Origin: JBCDGZ01 sp038750655
GTDB taxonomy: Bacteria; Bacteroidota; Bacteroidia; Chitinophagales; Saprospiraceae
Direction of reading: 5' to 3'
Assembly: GCA_038750655.1 (NCBI GenBank)
Contig: JBCDGZ010000127.1
Location: 1-22,354 of the forward strand
Length of the DNA stretch: 22,354 nt
Positions 7,057 to 15,122 of this stretch are shown here, piece by piece. Position numbers and translations under genes: made by a program. How positions within the stretch are numbered: the stretch's first letter is position 1; the number at the start of each line of letters is the position of its first letter. The notes beneath the pieces are model-generated. The model was given only the letters and a program-made list of their open reading frames with translations. It was not told the origin of the DNA and searched no databases.

Positions 7057-7854
7057 ATGCTATTGAAAATTATAGGAGTATTACTGTTGGGAGCGGCGTT
7101 GATCTATGCGGTCTTTCGCGCTTACGATAAGCAATGGAAGCCGCCTACGCAGGATTTTCTGCCGGTTTGGAAAGACATTTTACTGCGGGAAATCAGTTAC
7201 TACAAACGCTTGAGCAAGAACGATCGCCAACTCTTCGAGTTTAAGGTCCACGAGTTTTTGACCAACGTGAAAATCGTCGGGGTAGAGACCACCATCAATG
7301 ATGTCGATCGGCTGATGGTCGCTGCAAGCGCAGTGATTCCCATTTTTGCCTTTCCTGAGTGGAAGTACAAAAATCTAGATGAGGTGTTGATCTATCCCAA
7401 TACTTTTGGGGAAGATTTTGCGACTAAAGGGGAGGGGCGTCGCATCTTAGGGATGGTCGGTACTGGCTATATGGAACGCAAGATGATCCTTTCTAAAATG
7501 GCCTTGCGCAAGGGCTTTCGCAACGAAACAGACAAGAAAAATACTGCTATCCATGAGTTTGTCCACCTCATCGATAAAGCGGATGGGGTCGTTGATGGCA
7601 TTCCCCGTGCCCTTTTAGAGCATCAATACACCATCCCTTGGGTTGATATGATTGAGCGCAAGTTGGAAGAAATTGTAGCTAGAAAAAGCGACATCAACCC
7701 CTACGCTAGCACCGGCCGCGAGGAGTTTTTTGCTGTTTTGAGTGAGTATTTTTTCGAACGCCCTCGACTGCTGCGGAAGAAACATCCTCAGCTCTACGAG
7801 ATGCTGGAAGAAATCTTTGATCAGGATTTGGCTGCGGTCAAAAGGAAATCCTGA
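7057..7854 (+). CDS. MtfA-type zinc peptidase (M90 family), N-terminally membrane-anchored
   Basis: A 265-residue protein, the usual length of the M90/MtfA family. The zinc site is in NTAIHEFVHLIDKADG (162-177): H166 and H170 as ligands with catalytic E167, and the distal ligand probably E223 in REEFFAVLSEYFFE (221-234), a hallmark of the family. VAASAVIPIFAFPEWKYKNLDEVLIYP (88-114) matches the conserved substrate-groove segment. In E. coli MtfA binds the repressor Mlc and has aminopeptidase activity. Here there is no evidence for Mlc or the PTS, so a different target is likely. Unlike cytosolic E. coli MtfA, residues 1-20 (MLLKIIGVLLLGAALIYAVF) form a transmembrane anchor, as in many Bacteroidota members. 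It is the third gene of the 4713-9285 series. Confidence 0.88.
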   Translation: MLLKIIGVLLLGAALIYAVFRAYDKQWKPPTQDFLPVWKDILLREISYYKRLSKNDRQLFEFKVHEFLTNVKIVGVETTINDVDRLMVAASAVIPIFAFPEWKYKNLDEVLIYPNTFGEDFATKGEGRRILGMVGTGYMERKMILSKMALRKGFRNETDKKNTAIHEFVHLIDKADGVVDGIPRALLEHQYTIPWVDMIERKLEEIVARKSDINPYASTGREEFFAVLSEYFFERPRLLRKKHPQLYEMLEEIFDQDLAAVKRKS

Positions 7855-7903
7855 AAATTTCCTGCCTCCGATATTTTGCCGTAATTTTAGGCAAATCGAA
7901 TAC

Positions 7904-8593
7904 ATGAAAGCTGTTGCCTTAAACAATACCACCTATAAATTTCTGCGCGATCTCAAAAAAAATAACAACCGGCCCTGGTTCAACGAACATAAAGATCGCT
8001 ACACCACTGCCCACGAGAATGTATTGGAATTTACCGAAGAGCTGATCACTTTGATGAATAAATACGATCAGCTGGTGCCTCGCTCGCCCAAGCAGACGCT
8101 CTTCCGCATCTACCGTGATACCCGCTTTTCGAAAGACAAAACGCCCTACAAGAATCACTTCAGCGGAGGTTTTAAGCGAGATACCAAATGGCTGCGCGGG
8201 GGCTACTATTTCCACCTCGAACCCGGCAATAACTTTGTCGCAGGCGGCTTCTGGGGGCCCAATTCTGCCGATCTACAGCGCATTCGCCAAGAAATTGCAG
8301 CCGACGACCAGCCCCTGCGTAAGATCCTGGCCTCCAAATCCTTCAAAGACACCTTCGGCACCCTGATCGGCGATCAAGTCAAAACCGCCCCCAAGGGCTA
8401 CCCCAGAGACCATCCATCCATTGACCTGCTGCGCTTTAAGCAGCTCATCGTTCGCCACGACTTTACCAATAAACAGGCTATGGAGCCCGGATTCGCCAAA
8501 GAAATGGTTAAGGTTTTCCGCAAAATGCGACCCTATTTTGATTACATGAGCGAGGTACTGACCACGGATAGCAACGGCGTTCCCATCGAATAA
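7904..8593 (+). CDS. DUF2461 (TIGR02453) family protein
   Basis: A 229-residue protein beginning MKAVALNNTTYKFLRDLKKN. The ATG at 7904 is preferred over the earlier in-frame ATG at 7742, because the latter would put 54 meaningless residues inside the MtfA gene. Family features are clear: FLRDLKKNNNRPWFNEHKDRY (N-terminal helix-turn with NNRPWF), LFRIYRDTRFSKDKTPYKNHF (central signature), GGYYFHLEPGNNFVAGGFWGP (beta hairpin) and the closing FRKMRPYFDYMSE helix. DUF2461 has no established biochemical role, and the conserved Arg/Asp/Lys cluster suggests a binding or catalytic pocket. It lies 49 nt after the MtfA gene and 5 nt before the membrane protein. A TTTGCC/GGCAAA inverted repeat sits just before its start at 7875-7895. 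Confidence 0.88.
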   Translation: MKAVALNNTTYKFLRDLKKNNNRPWFNEHKDRYTTAHENVLEFTEELITLMNKYDQLVPRSPKQTLFRIYRDTRFSKDKTPYKNHFSGGFKRDTKWLRGGYYFHLEPGNNFVAGGFWGPNSADLQRIRQEIAADDQPLRKILASKSFKDTFGTLIGDQVKTAPKGYPRDHPSIDLLRFKQLIVRHDFTNKQAMEPGFAKEMVKVFRKMRPYFDYMSEVLTTDSNGVPIE

Positions 8594-8598
8594 ATCCT

Positions 8599-9285
8599 AT
8601 GGAGCAAGCCCCCATTTTCATTTTGGACTATCAAATCAGTGAGCCAACCAATGCCCTCACCGATTTCATCGTCTCTGCCACCGCCTTTTACGCCTGGTGG
8701 AAAATCCGCAGTTGGGTTCATCACAGTGCCTACCTCCGATTGATGAGCTATTACTTCCTCCTTATGGGCATCTCCACTTTTATGGGCGGCATATTTGCCC
8801 ATGCCATCCTCCATTGGTACGGCCATCTTCAGAAAGTACCCGGTTGGCTGGTGGGTATGGTCAGTATGTTTTTTTTAGAACAAGCCAGCATTTATCGAGC
8901 TGAGGAGGTCAAGGTGTTGGACCGGGCCGAAGCCATGCGCTGGTTCAGTCGAGGCAAGTTGGCCATTTTGCTGCTCATCACCATTGCTACCCAGCATCTG
9001 AATTGGGTGGGTATTCAGAGCGTCACCGCCCTATTTCTCTTCGTCTTGCCCCTACACTGGCGGGCCTATCGCCAGACCTCGGCTGCTGTTGATCGCTACG
9101 CATTGCTAGCCATTGCCTGTTCCCTTCCTATTTTTGTGGTCTCTGCCTTTAAGTTATCCCTCCATCATTATTTCAACTTCAACGACATCAGTCATATCGT
9201 GATGGTGGGCTGTATTCTGCTGTTTTATCGTGCTTGTAGGGCCCTACTGTCCCAATTTTCGGTGGAAGGGCACATTCTTCAGTGA
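8599..9285 (+). CDS. Polytopic membrane protein of unknown function
   Basis: A 228-residue, strongly hydrophobic protein with about seven membrane segments near residues 21-37, 48-72, 81-98, 118-134, 137-153, 166-184 and 193-212. Noticeable polar residues lie inside or beside helices: EPTNALTD (15-22), GISTFMGGIFAHAILHW (57-73, with S59, H68 and H72), and NDISH (195-199). This Ser/His plus Asp/His pattern in a seven-helix protein is reminiscent of CREST-superfamily membrane hydrolases (alkaline ceramidase, PAQR) and of Bacteroidota DUF6962-type proteins, but that is inference from memory and not an assignment. It is the last gene of the 4713-9285 series, 5 nt after the DUF2461 gene, so co-expression is likely. 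Confidence 0.72.
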   Translation: MEQAPIFILDYQISEPTNALTDFIVSATAFYAWWKIRSWVHHSAYLRLMSYYFLLMGISTFMGGIFAHAILHWYGHLQKVPGWLVGMVSMFFLEQASIYRAEEVKVLDRAEAMRWFSRGKLAILLLITIATQHLNWVGIQSVTALFLFVLPLHWRAYRQTSAAVDRYALLAIACSLPIFVVSAFKLSLHHYFNFNDISHIVMVGCILLFYRACRALLSQFSVEGHILQ

Positions 9286-9654
9286 TAATGTCCGGAATCT
9301 AAGTGTGGCCTGGCGGCCTTCTTGCCTTAAGGAACCATAGTAGTCATGTAATGCAGTACGAAGAATGCTGCGGATCACGTTTTAATTGGTTTGTATATGG
9401 AGAAGCAGCGGTTGGTTTTGAGCGGCCGGTAAACATCCCATCGACTGGTGGTTTCAGGGTCAATCGTTGTTTGTCTTTTTGTGTAGAGAATTGGCGAAAT
9501 TATTGTACGATTTTTCCTATCCCTCCATATCCTTACCTCGCTTCCCCCCCCTTCCAAACACTTGCAACATTCACTTCTGCAGTCCACCGTTAGGGCTGTC
9601 TAATCGTGTATTATCAACTTTAAACATAGCTTATTACAATCAAATCGTAGATTT
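9286..9654. other. Intergenic region, nothing recognised
   Basis: This is 369 bases between the membrane protein and the large secreted protease. Short open frames on both strands give low-complexity translations without family features. I found no strong terminator hairpin, tRNA or exact TAnnTTTG box for the gene at 9655, although its AT-rich leader suggests a promoter is present. Confidence 0.5.
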
Positions 9655-12600
9655 ATGAGACAACTAAAGCCTAGATTTTTTCTCTTTTACCTCTTATTAT
9701 TTACATTACTAACACCACTACGGGCACAACACCAATGTGCCTTCGATGAACTCCATCAAAAACGATTGTCCGAAGACCCAGACTACGCTAGACGCCTTTG
9801 GCAAGTCGAGCGCAAAACCCAAAGCTGGTTGACTTCACCGGCGGCTAATAATCGCTCTGGTACCGTTTATACCATCCCGGTTGTCGTCCATATCCTTCAC
9901 CTTGGAGAGTCTGTTGGTACGGGAACTAACATCTCGGACGCGCAAATTATCAGCGCCATTGATCGGATGACTGATGTCTACAGAAATAACGATGGGGTAT
10001 CTGATGGCTATGATACCGGTATTGAATTCTGCCTAGCTGATGTTACACCAGACTGTCAATCGACTACCGGGATTGTACGGGTCGATGCTACCTCCGTGTC
10101 GGGGTACAGTACGATGGGGATTCAGGGGGGGACTACTGATGGCTCGGATGAGGTCGAGACTAAGGACCTGAGCCGTTGGAACCCGGAAGAATACCTCAAT
10201 ATTTGGGTGGTTAGTGAAATTAATAACAATAACGGCGGCAGCGGTACACAGGGCTATTCCCGTCTACCCGCTGGTGCTCCCTATGATTACGACGGTGTGG
10301 TCATTCTGTACAATGCAATGGGCTATGATCCAACGGGCTCGCTGGGTTATGAGCTTAAGTCTTACACCCGCAGTAATGCTACGCTCATACACGAAGCGGC
10401 TCACTACCTGGACATCTATCATACTTTTGAGGGCGATTCGGATGGTACCACCTGCCCTTCAAACAGCGATTGCTCTACAGATGGTGATCGCGTTTGTGAT
10501 ACTGATCCACATATCCGCTCGGCCAGTAATTGCCCGAGTGGTACCAATAGTTGTACTGGTAGTAGCAATGCTGACATTGTGGATAATTATATGGATTATT
10601 CCTCCCAAACTTGTAAAACGCGCTTTACCGCCGGGCAGGCGGCTCGGATGCAAGCTGCTCTGAACACCCAGCGTATTCCCCTTTGGGATTCGCAAGGCTG
10701 TAGTGGGGTGACCAGCCAGCCCGTAGCTGCCTCTTGTTCACCAACGACAACAACGCCACATTCTACCGCAGGTATTGGAATTGAAGCTATTACGATCGGA
10801 GACCTCGTGACCAGTTCGGGCAATAGCTACGAAGATGGCGGCTATCTGGATCGCTCCTGCCGCAACTTCACCGTTGATCCTAATACAACCGTCAGCATCA
10901 GCGTGGCCAATGGCAGTAGTAATCCCGAGAATGTAAGAATTTATGTCGATTATGACAATGATGGGGTCATGACAGATGCTGGAGAATCCGTATTTTATTC
11001 TACGAATGCCACCACTCACTCCGGTAGCTTTACCATCCCCGAATATCCAACGGTCACGGGAACACCTATTCGGGTGCGCATCCTGTCTGATTTTGTCAAC
11101 TTCGAGATCACTAGCCCCTGTCAAGATATGGTTTACGGGCAGGTCGAGGATTTTTCAATGACCATTAATCCATTGGATCCGACTATTATCGCCTCTATAA
11201 CCGAACTCAATGATTTCACTACCAGCACCGACGCCGCCTCTTCCTCACAGAGCTTCACCGTCTCAGGCGATGAGCTCAAAGACGATGTCAGCCTTAACGT
11301 CTCCGGCTCTGCCTACGAATTATCAACTGACGATACCAACTTCTCTTCTAGCCTAACCCTGAGTCACGATGGCTACGAGCTAGATGGAGAGCCCGTCACT
11401 GTCTATGTGCGCCTAAAAACCGGCATGAGTGGCAGCAGCTACAGTGAAACCATCACCCTGAGCAGCACCGATGCGACTAATGCAACAATCGACCTATCGG
11501 GTAAAGTAGTCGATACCGATGAGGTGCGCGGTAATGCTTTAACTTTTGACAATAATGGGGATTTTGTGCTGACTACCTTCACTGGTATCAGCGGTACGGA
11601 ATCCAGAACCTTTGAAGCTTGGGTAAAAACCACTTCTACCGAGGCTGATGCTATCATGGGCTACGGCGCCAATTCTACTGCACAAAAATGGGTGGTTCGG
11701 ACCGATGGCGGCCAGCTAAGGATTGAAGTCAACGGAGGCTACAAGCGTGGGACGACGAGTATCAACGACGGAGTATGGCATCACATTGCTGTAGTTTTGG
11801 ACAATAGTGGTGGCGCTACGCTCAATAATACGACGCTTTATGTAGATGGAGTGGTGGAAAGCATTTCTGGTTCTAGCAATACAAGCACAACGCTCAATAC
11901 CGCCAGTAGCCAGGGAATGTGGATCGGCTATGACCACAGCAGTCGCTATTTTGATGGAGAGATTGAAGAGGTACGGGTATGGAATGTCGCGCGTACTGTA
12001 GCCCAAGTCCGAGAGACAATGCACTTGACTTTGAATGGCTTAGAAACGGGCTTGGTAGCGTACTATCAAATGAATGAAGCCTCGGGCAGTACGACTAAGG
12101 ATGGCGTCGGTGGAGCCGACGGCACCCTAAACGGCGATGCCAGCTTCACGGCCTCTTCGCTGGCGGTCGCTGGCGGTAGTTGCAGCACCCTGACCCTGGG
12201 TAGCGATGGCAACGGCGGAGTAGAGGTCAACGCCAACAATCTACAAATCGACTTTGCTAACAGCGCCGGGAGCGCCCCCAATGGGGATTTGATGATTTAT
12301 ATGTTAGAAGAAAGTGCTTATAATGGCCCTACCTACGATGATCAGGGGGATCGCTACTGGGTGGTGCGCAATTTTGGGAGCAATCAAAATAGCTTGGATG
12401 TTGAATCGATGACCCTGACCCTGCCTTCCGGTGATGCCCTGCTCAGCGCAGGGACTTCGGAGCTGAGCCTCCACAAGCGCGGCTCCGGCGAAAGCGGCGA
12501 CTGGCTGGAAATGGCCAGCTCGGCGACTTCCGTGGACGGCGGCAGCGGCGAGGTGGTCTTTGATGGCTTGACGGGCTTCAACAGCTTTAGTCAGGTGGTG

Positions 12601-13176
12601 GTAGGTCGAGGGGTGGCCCTGCCGGTCGAATGGGTCAGTTTTGATGCCCTGCGCCTCAACAGCCGTACGGTGCAGCTGGCTTGGGCTACCGCTACCGAAA
12701 TCGACAATGCCGGCTTTGAAATCCAATACAGCTACGATGGTCGTACTTTCGAAAAGGCAGTATTCATAAAAGGCCAAGGCCACTCGACCCAATTCAGCAG
12801 CTACACCCATCAGCTCCCAGAACCGCAGGCCGCCTACTACCGCCTCAAGCAGATGGATAACAACGGCGATTTTGATTACAGCATCATCCGCTACGTAGAG
12901 GGAGGAGCCCAAATGCCTGATGTACAGGTCATCCCGAACCCCTCTTCCGGTGAATTCCAACTCTTCGTCAACGAGCTAGACCCGGAGGAAGTGCTGCAGC
13001 TTAACCTGATCGACCTGCAAGGCCGTCAGCTGCTCCATACCTCCGGCACCCTGGATCAACTCAATGAGCGCCTGCGCTTGCAACAGGATCAGCTGCCCAA
13101 AGGGGTGTTGATGTTGCAATTGAGTAGTAAGAGTGGGGTGATTATGCGGATGTCGATGACGATTGTTCGGGTTTAG
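9655..13176 (+). CDS. Secreted M43-type zinc metalloprotease with GEVED, LamG and T9SS sorting domains
   Basis: An 1173-residue multidomain exoprotein. A signal peptide (about residues 1-24, ending PLRAQ) is followed by a pappalysin/cytophagalysin (M43) domain. The zinc site is LIHEAAHYLDIYHTF (244-258), with H246, E247, H250 and H256, and the Met-turn is DNYMDYS (M313). The canonical HExxHxxGxxH glycine is replaced by Asp253. Next come a GEVED domain (about 380-502, DYDNDGVMTDAGES), an Ig-like or Abp-like beta domain (about 505-620), a LamG/ConA-like domain (about 627-830, FEAWVKT, WHHIAVV, EVRVWNVART), a Gly/Ser-rich beta region, the ALPVEW linker domain (from about 988) and a T9SS type A domain (1088-1173, VIPNPSSGEF). 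It probably degrades extracellular proteins while bound to a glycan or surface. It is monocistronic and ends at a palindromic repeat. Confidence 0.92.
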   Translation: MRQLKPRFFLFYLLLFTLLTPLRAQHQCAFDELHQKRLSEDPDYARRLWQVERKTQSWLTSPAANNRSGTVYTIPVVVHILHLGESVGTGTNISDAQIISAIDRMTDVYRNNDGVSDGYDTGIEFCLADVTPDCQSTTGIVRVDATSVSGYSTMGIQGGTTDGSDEVETKDLSRWNPEEYLNIWVVSEINNNNGGSGTQGYSRLPAGAPYDYDGVVILYNAMGYDPTGSLGYELKSYTRSNATLIHEAAHYLDIYHTFEGDSDGTTCPSNSDCSTDGDRVCDTDPHIRSASNCPSGTNSCTGSSNADIVDNYMDYSSQTCKTRFTAGQAARMQAALNTQRIPLWDSQGCSGVTSQPVAASCSPTTTTPHSTAGIGIEAITIGDLVTSSGNSYEDGGYLDRSCRNFTVDPNTTVSISVANGSSNPENVRIYVDYDNDGVMTDAGESVFYSTNATTHSGSFTIPEYPTVTGTPIRVRILSDFVNFEITSPCQDMVYGQVEDFSMTINPLDPTIIASITELNDFTTSTDAASSSQSFTVSGDELKDDVSLNVSGSAYELSTDDTNFSSSLTLSHDGYELDGEPVTVYVRLKTGMSGSSYSETITLSSTDATNATIDLSGKVVDTDEVRGNALTFDNNGDFVLTTFTGISGTESRTFEAWVKTTSTEADAIMGYGANSTAQKWVVRTDGGQLRIEVNGGYKRGTTSINDGVWHHIAVVLDNSGGATLNNTTLYVDGVVESISGSSNTSTTLNTASSQGMWIGYDHSSRYFDGEIEEVRVWNVARTVAQVRETMHLTLNGLETGLVAYYQMNEASGSTTKDGVGGADGTLNGDASFTASSLAVAGGSCSTLTLGSDGNGGVEVNANNLQIDFANSAGSAPNGDLMIYMLEESAYNGPTYDDQGDRYWVVRNFGSNQNSLDVESMTLTLPSGDALLSAGTSELSLHKRGSGESGDWLEMASSATSVDGGSGEVVFDGLTGFNSFSQVVVGRGVALPVEWVSFDALRLNSRTVQLAWATATEIDNAGFEIQYSYDGRTFEKAVFIKGQGHSTQFSSYTHQLPEPQAAYYRLKQMDNNGDFDYSIIRYVEGGAQMPDVQVIPNPSSGEFQLFVNELDPEEVLQLNLIDLQGRQLLHTSGTLDQLNERLRLQQDQLPKGVLMLQLSSKSGVIMRMSMTIVRV

Positions 13177-13358
13177 CGCCTTTGGCGTTTGGGATGGACG
13201 CCCGCCTGCCGGCCGGCAGGGTGGAATGCCTTTGGCATTTTGGTGGACGGTGGACGGTTTTTTGGGGGAAGGTTGTAGCGCCTTTGGCGCTTTGGGTGGA
13301 CGCCCGCCTGCCGGCCGGCCGGGTTGATGCCTTTGGCATTTTGGTTGACGGTTGACGG
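13174..13358. repeat. GC-rich palindromic tandem repeat, two copies at 102-nt period
   Basis: Copy 1 is 13174-13257 and copy 2 is 13276-13358, nearly identical. Each contains three hairpins in order: GCGCC-TTT-GGCG(C), a GC palindrome (CCTGCCGGCCGGCAGG at 13205-13220 in copy 1, partly degraded in copy 2) and ATGCC-TTT-GGCAT. Each ends with a doubled TGGACGG or TTGACGG motif. The first three bases of copy 1 are the TAG stop of the protease gene. It looks like a dispersed intergenic repeat of the REP/MITE kind. Confidence 0.75.
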
Positions 13359-13533
13359 CCAGAAGTAGTGGTTTGTAGTGGTACGCAGCTCCGCACTGTC
13401 TGCGTCTCACTTCCTATCGGCCGGCCGTCCATCGTCGACCGTCCACCGTCCACCCCCAACACCACAGGTGCCCCCTAAGATTAATTTTTATTTAATTTCT
13501 TCCCAAACATTTTTAACAAGATCAAAATGATGT

Positions 13534-13541
13534 TATTTTTG
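13534..13541 (+). promoter_or_regulatory. Probable -7 promoter box of the helicase gene
   Basis: TATTTTTG exactly matches the Bacteroidota -7 consensus TAnnTTTG. It is 81 bases before the ATG at 13623, in an AT-rich stretch just after the repeats. No good TTG -33 element is visible at the usual spacing, so this is a moderate call. Confidence 0.45.
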
Positions 13542-13573
13542 TGGGATTTTTTTTTGCAAATCCCCAGGAGCAT

Positions 13574-13595
13574 ATCCAGCTGCTTGTGGCTGGAT
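13574..13595 (+). promoter_or_regulatory. Leader hairpin upstream of the helicase gene
   Basis: ATCCAGC (13574-13580) pairs perfectly with GCTGGAT (13589-13595) over an 8-nt loop. It lies between the proposed promoter and the ATG, ending 27 bases before the start codon. It could affect translation or RNA stability. No known riboswitch class fits. Confidence 0.35.
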
Positions 13596-13622
13596 TGCCT
13601 TACTTTTTACTAGAATACAACG

Positions 13623-14963
13623 ATGCAGAAAACAGAAACGGGCAAACAACTGTATGATTATCAGGTTGATGACATCAATAGAATCTTTGAACGGATCAAC
13701 AATTGCCCGGGCGATTATAACTTGCTGTACCAGCTGCCGACGGGTGGTGGAAAGACGGTGATTTTCTCCGAAATTGCCCGACGATATATCGAGAATACCC
13801 GCAAACGGGTCTTGATTCTTACCCACCGTATTGAATTGTGTGGGCAAACCTCTCGTATGTTGCAGGAATTTGGCGTTGTTAACAAGGTGATTGACAGCCA
13901 GGTGAAGGAGCTGCATGACAAGCAAGACTACATGTGTTTTGTGGCCATGGTGGAGACCCTGAATAATCGACTCAACGACGAAAAGTTCAGTATGGATGAT
14001 GTGGGGCTATTGATTATCGATGAGGCCCATTACAACTCCTTCCGCAAGCTCTTTAAGTTTTTTGAGCGCAGCTTTATTTTGGGCGTGACGGCTACACCTC
14101 TGAGTTCTAATCGCAGTCTGCCCATGAAGGACAGCTACAGCGAGGTGATTGTTGGTTGTCCGATTTCTGCGTTGGTAGAAAAAGGTTTTCTGGCTAAGGC
14201 GACGACCTACACCTACGATGTGGGGCTGGGTTCTCTGAAAACCGGTATTAACGGAGACTATACCGTCAAATCATCAGAGATTCTGTATTCCAATGCCATC
14301 ATGCAGGGCAAACTGCTCTATGCCTACGAGCAGCGGGCCAAGGGCAAGAAAACCCTGATTTTTAACAATGGTATTAACACCTCTCGACAGGTCTACGCGA
14401 CTTTTTACGATGCTGGCTACGACGTTCGCCATCTCGATAATTCCCATACCAAACAGCAGCGCAAGGAAATACTCCACTGGTTCAAGCATAAACCCGATGC
14501 CATTCTGACCTCTGTTGGTATCCTGACTACAGGTTTTGATGAGCCGACCATTGAGACCATCATCCTCAACCGCGCTACCCGCTCGCTGAGTTTGTATTTC
14601 CAGATGATTGGTCGAGGTTCTCGGGTGATCCCGGGCAAGCAGACCTTCGATGTGATTGATTTGGGTAATAATGTGGCGCGTTTTGGACTGTGGTCGGACG
14701 CAGTGGATTGGGGGAAAATCTTCCGTTCTCCTGATTATTTTCTTGATAATCTTATCACAGATGAAGACATTGAGCGCAACTTTAAGTACACCATGCCGCC
14801 GGAGGTTCGGGAGCGTTTTAGCAAATCCGAATCTATAGAGTTCGACGTCAATAAAGAAAATCAAATAGTGATCTCTAAGGGGCTACGCACCTCTACTATT
14901 CTCGAAAAATCCATTGAGCAGCATACCCAGATGGTGCTCGAAAATAGTGACGATTTTGGGTAA
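13623..14963 (+). CDS. SF2 DEAH-box helicase, truncated by an in-frame TAA
   Basis: A 446-residue ATP-dependent superfamily 2 helicase. The Q-like and Walker A region is YQLPTGGGKT (36-45), motif Ia lies in VLILTHR (63-69), motif II is IIDEAH (131-136), motif III is VTATP (155-159), and the second RecA domain has ILTTGFDEP (300-308) and motif VI QMIGRGSR (327-334). Such proteins translocate on DNA or RNA; a specific role is not evident. The reading frame ends at TAA 14961-14963, yet the same frame continues for 50 clearly protein-like codons to a second TAA at 15114-15116, 6 nt from the convergent gene. The normal protein is therefore probably 497 residues and this copy carries a nonsense change (for example CAA to TAA), unless it is a sequencing error. 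All helicase motifs are upstream of the stop, so the short form may still be active. Confidence 0.87.
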   Translation: MQKTETGKQLYDYQVDDINRIFERINNCPGDYNLLYQLPTGGGKTVIFSEIARRYIENTRKRVLILTHRIELCGQTSRMLQEFGVVNKVIDSQVKELHDKQDYMCFVAMVETLNNRLNDEKFSMDDVGLLIIDEAHYNSFRKLFKFFERSFILGVTATPLSSNRSLPMKDSYSEVIVGCPISALVEKGFLAKATTYTYDVGLGSLKTGINGDYTVKSSEILYSNAIMQGKLLYAYEQRAKGKKTLIFNNGINTSRQVYATFYDAGYDVRHLDNSHTKQQRKEILHWFKHKPDAILTSVGILTTGFDEPTIETIILNRATRSLSLYFQMIGRGSRVIPGKQTFDVIDLGNNVARFGLWSDAVDWGKIFRSPDYFLDNLITDEDIERNFKYTMPPEVRERFSKSESIEFDVNKENQIVISKGLRTSTILEKSIEQHTQMVLENSDDFG

Positions 14964-15116
14964 GCCCTGGAGCTTTACCGACTGCTAGAGTCGGACATCG
15001 CGGACCGTATTCGCCGCTATTGCTACTGTATTTGCAAAAGCACTCGCAACTATCGCGATTGGGTACGGGAGGACTATAAGAAAAAGCTCAAAGCCAATAT
15101 CCTCAAGAAATTTTAA
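14964..15116 (+). pseudogene. Detached C-terminal tail of the helicase gene after the premature stop
   Basis: The codons in the helicase frame after TAA 14961-14963 translate to a basic helical tail starting ALELYRLLESDIADRIRRYC, with two further Cys (CYCIC), then STRNYRDWVREDYKKKLK and a terminal KKF before TAA. There is no frameshift and no plausible start codon of its own. Its composition, and its end only 6 bases from the convergent stop at 15123, indicate the original 3' end of the helicase gene. Confidence 0.75.
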
Positions 15117-15122
15117 CCTGCA

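Larger units (their letters stand above)
13177..13622. other. Repeat-rich intergenic region before the helicase gene
   Basis: It contains the tandem repeat (to 13358) and an ACGCAG/CTGCGT hairpin (13383-13388 with 13400-13405). A 16-base segment at 13439-13454 (CCGTCCACCGTCCACC) is the exact reverse complement of the TGGACGG doublet at 13242-13257, making a long-range inverted repeat. The rest (13470-13622) is AT-rich and holds the helicase promoter and leader. Minus-strand frames through the repeats are Pro/Ala/Gly/Arg-rich artefacts. Confidence 0.6.

Noticed and set aside
7742..7903. Upstream in-frame start for the DUF2461 gene
   Set aside because: The 54 extra residues would be read from inside the MtfA-type gene and do not match the family start, which is at 7904.
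9303..9593. 96-codon + frame in the gap before the protease
   Set aside because: Its translation is low complexity with Pro/Ser runs, there is no family feature, and the competing minus-strand frame is equally poor.
12976..13465. Minus-strand open frames of 107-144 codons across the palindromic repeats
   Set aside because: They are Pro/Ala/Gly/Arg-rich, run antisense to the protease end and through tandem repeats, and have no family features.
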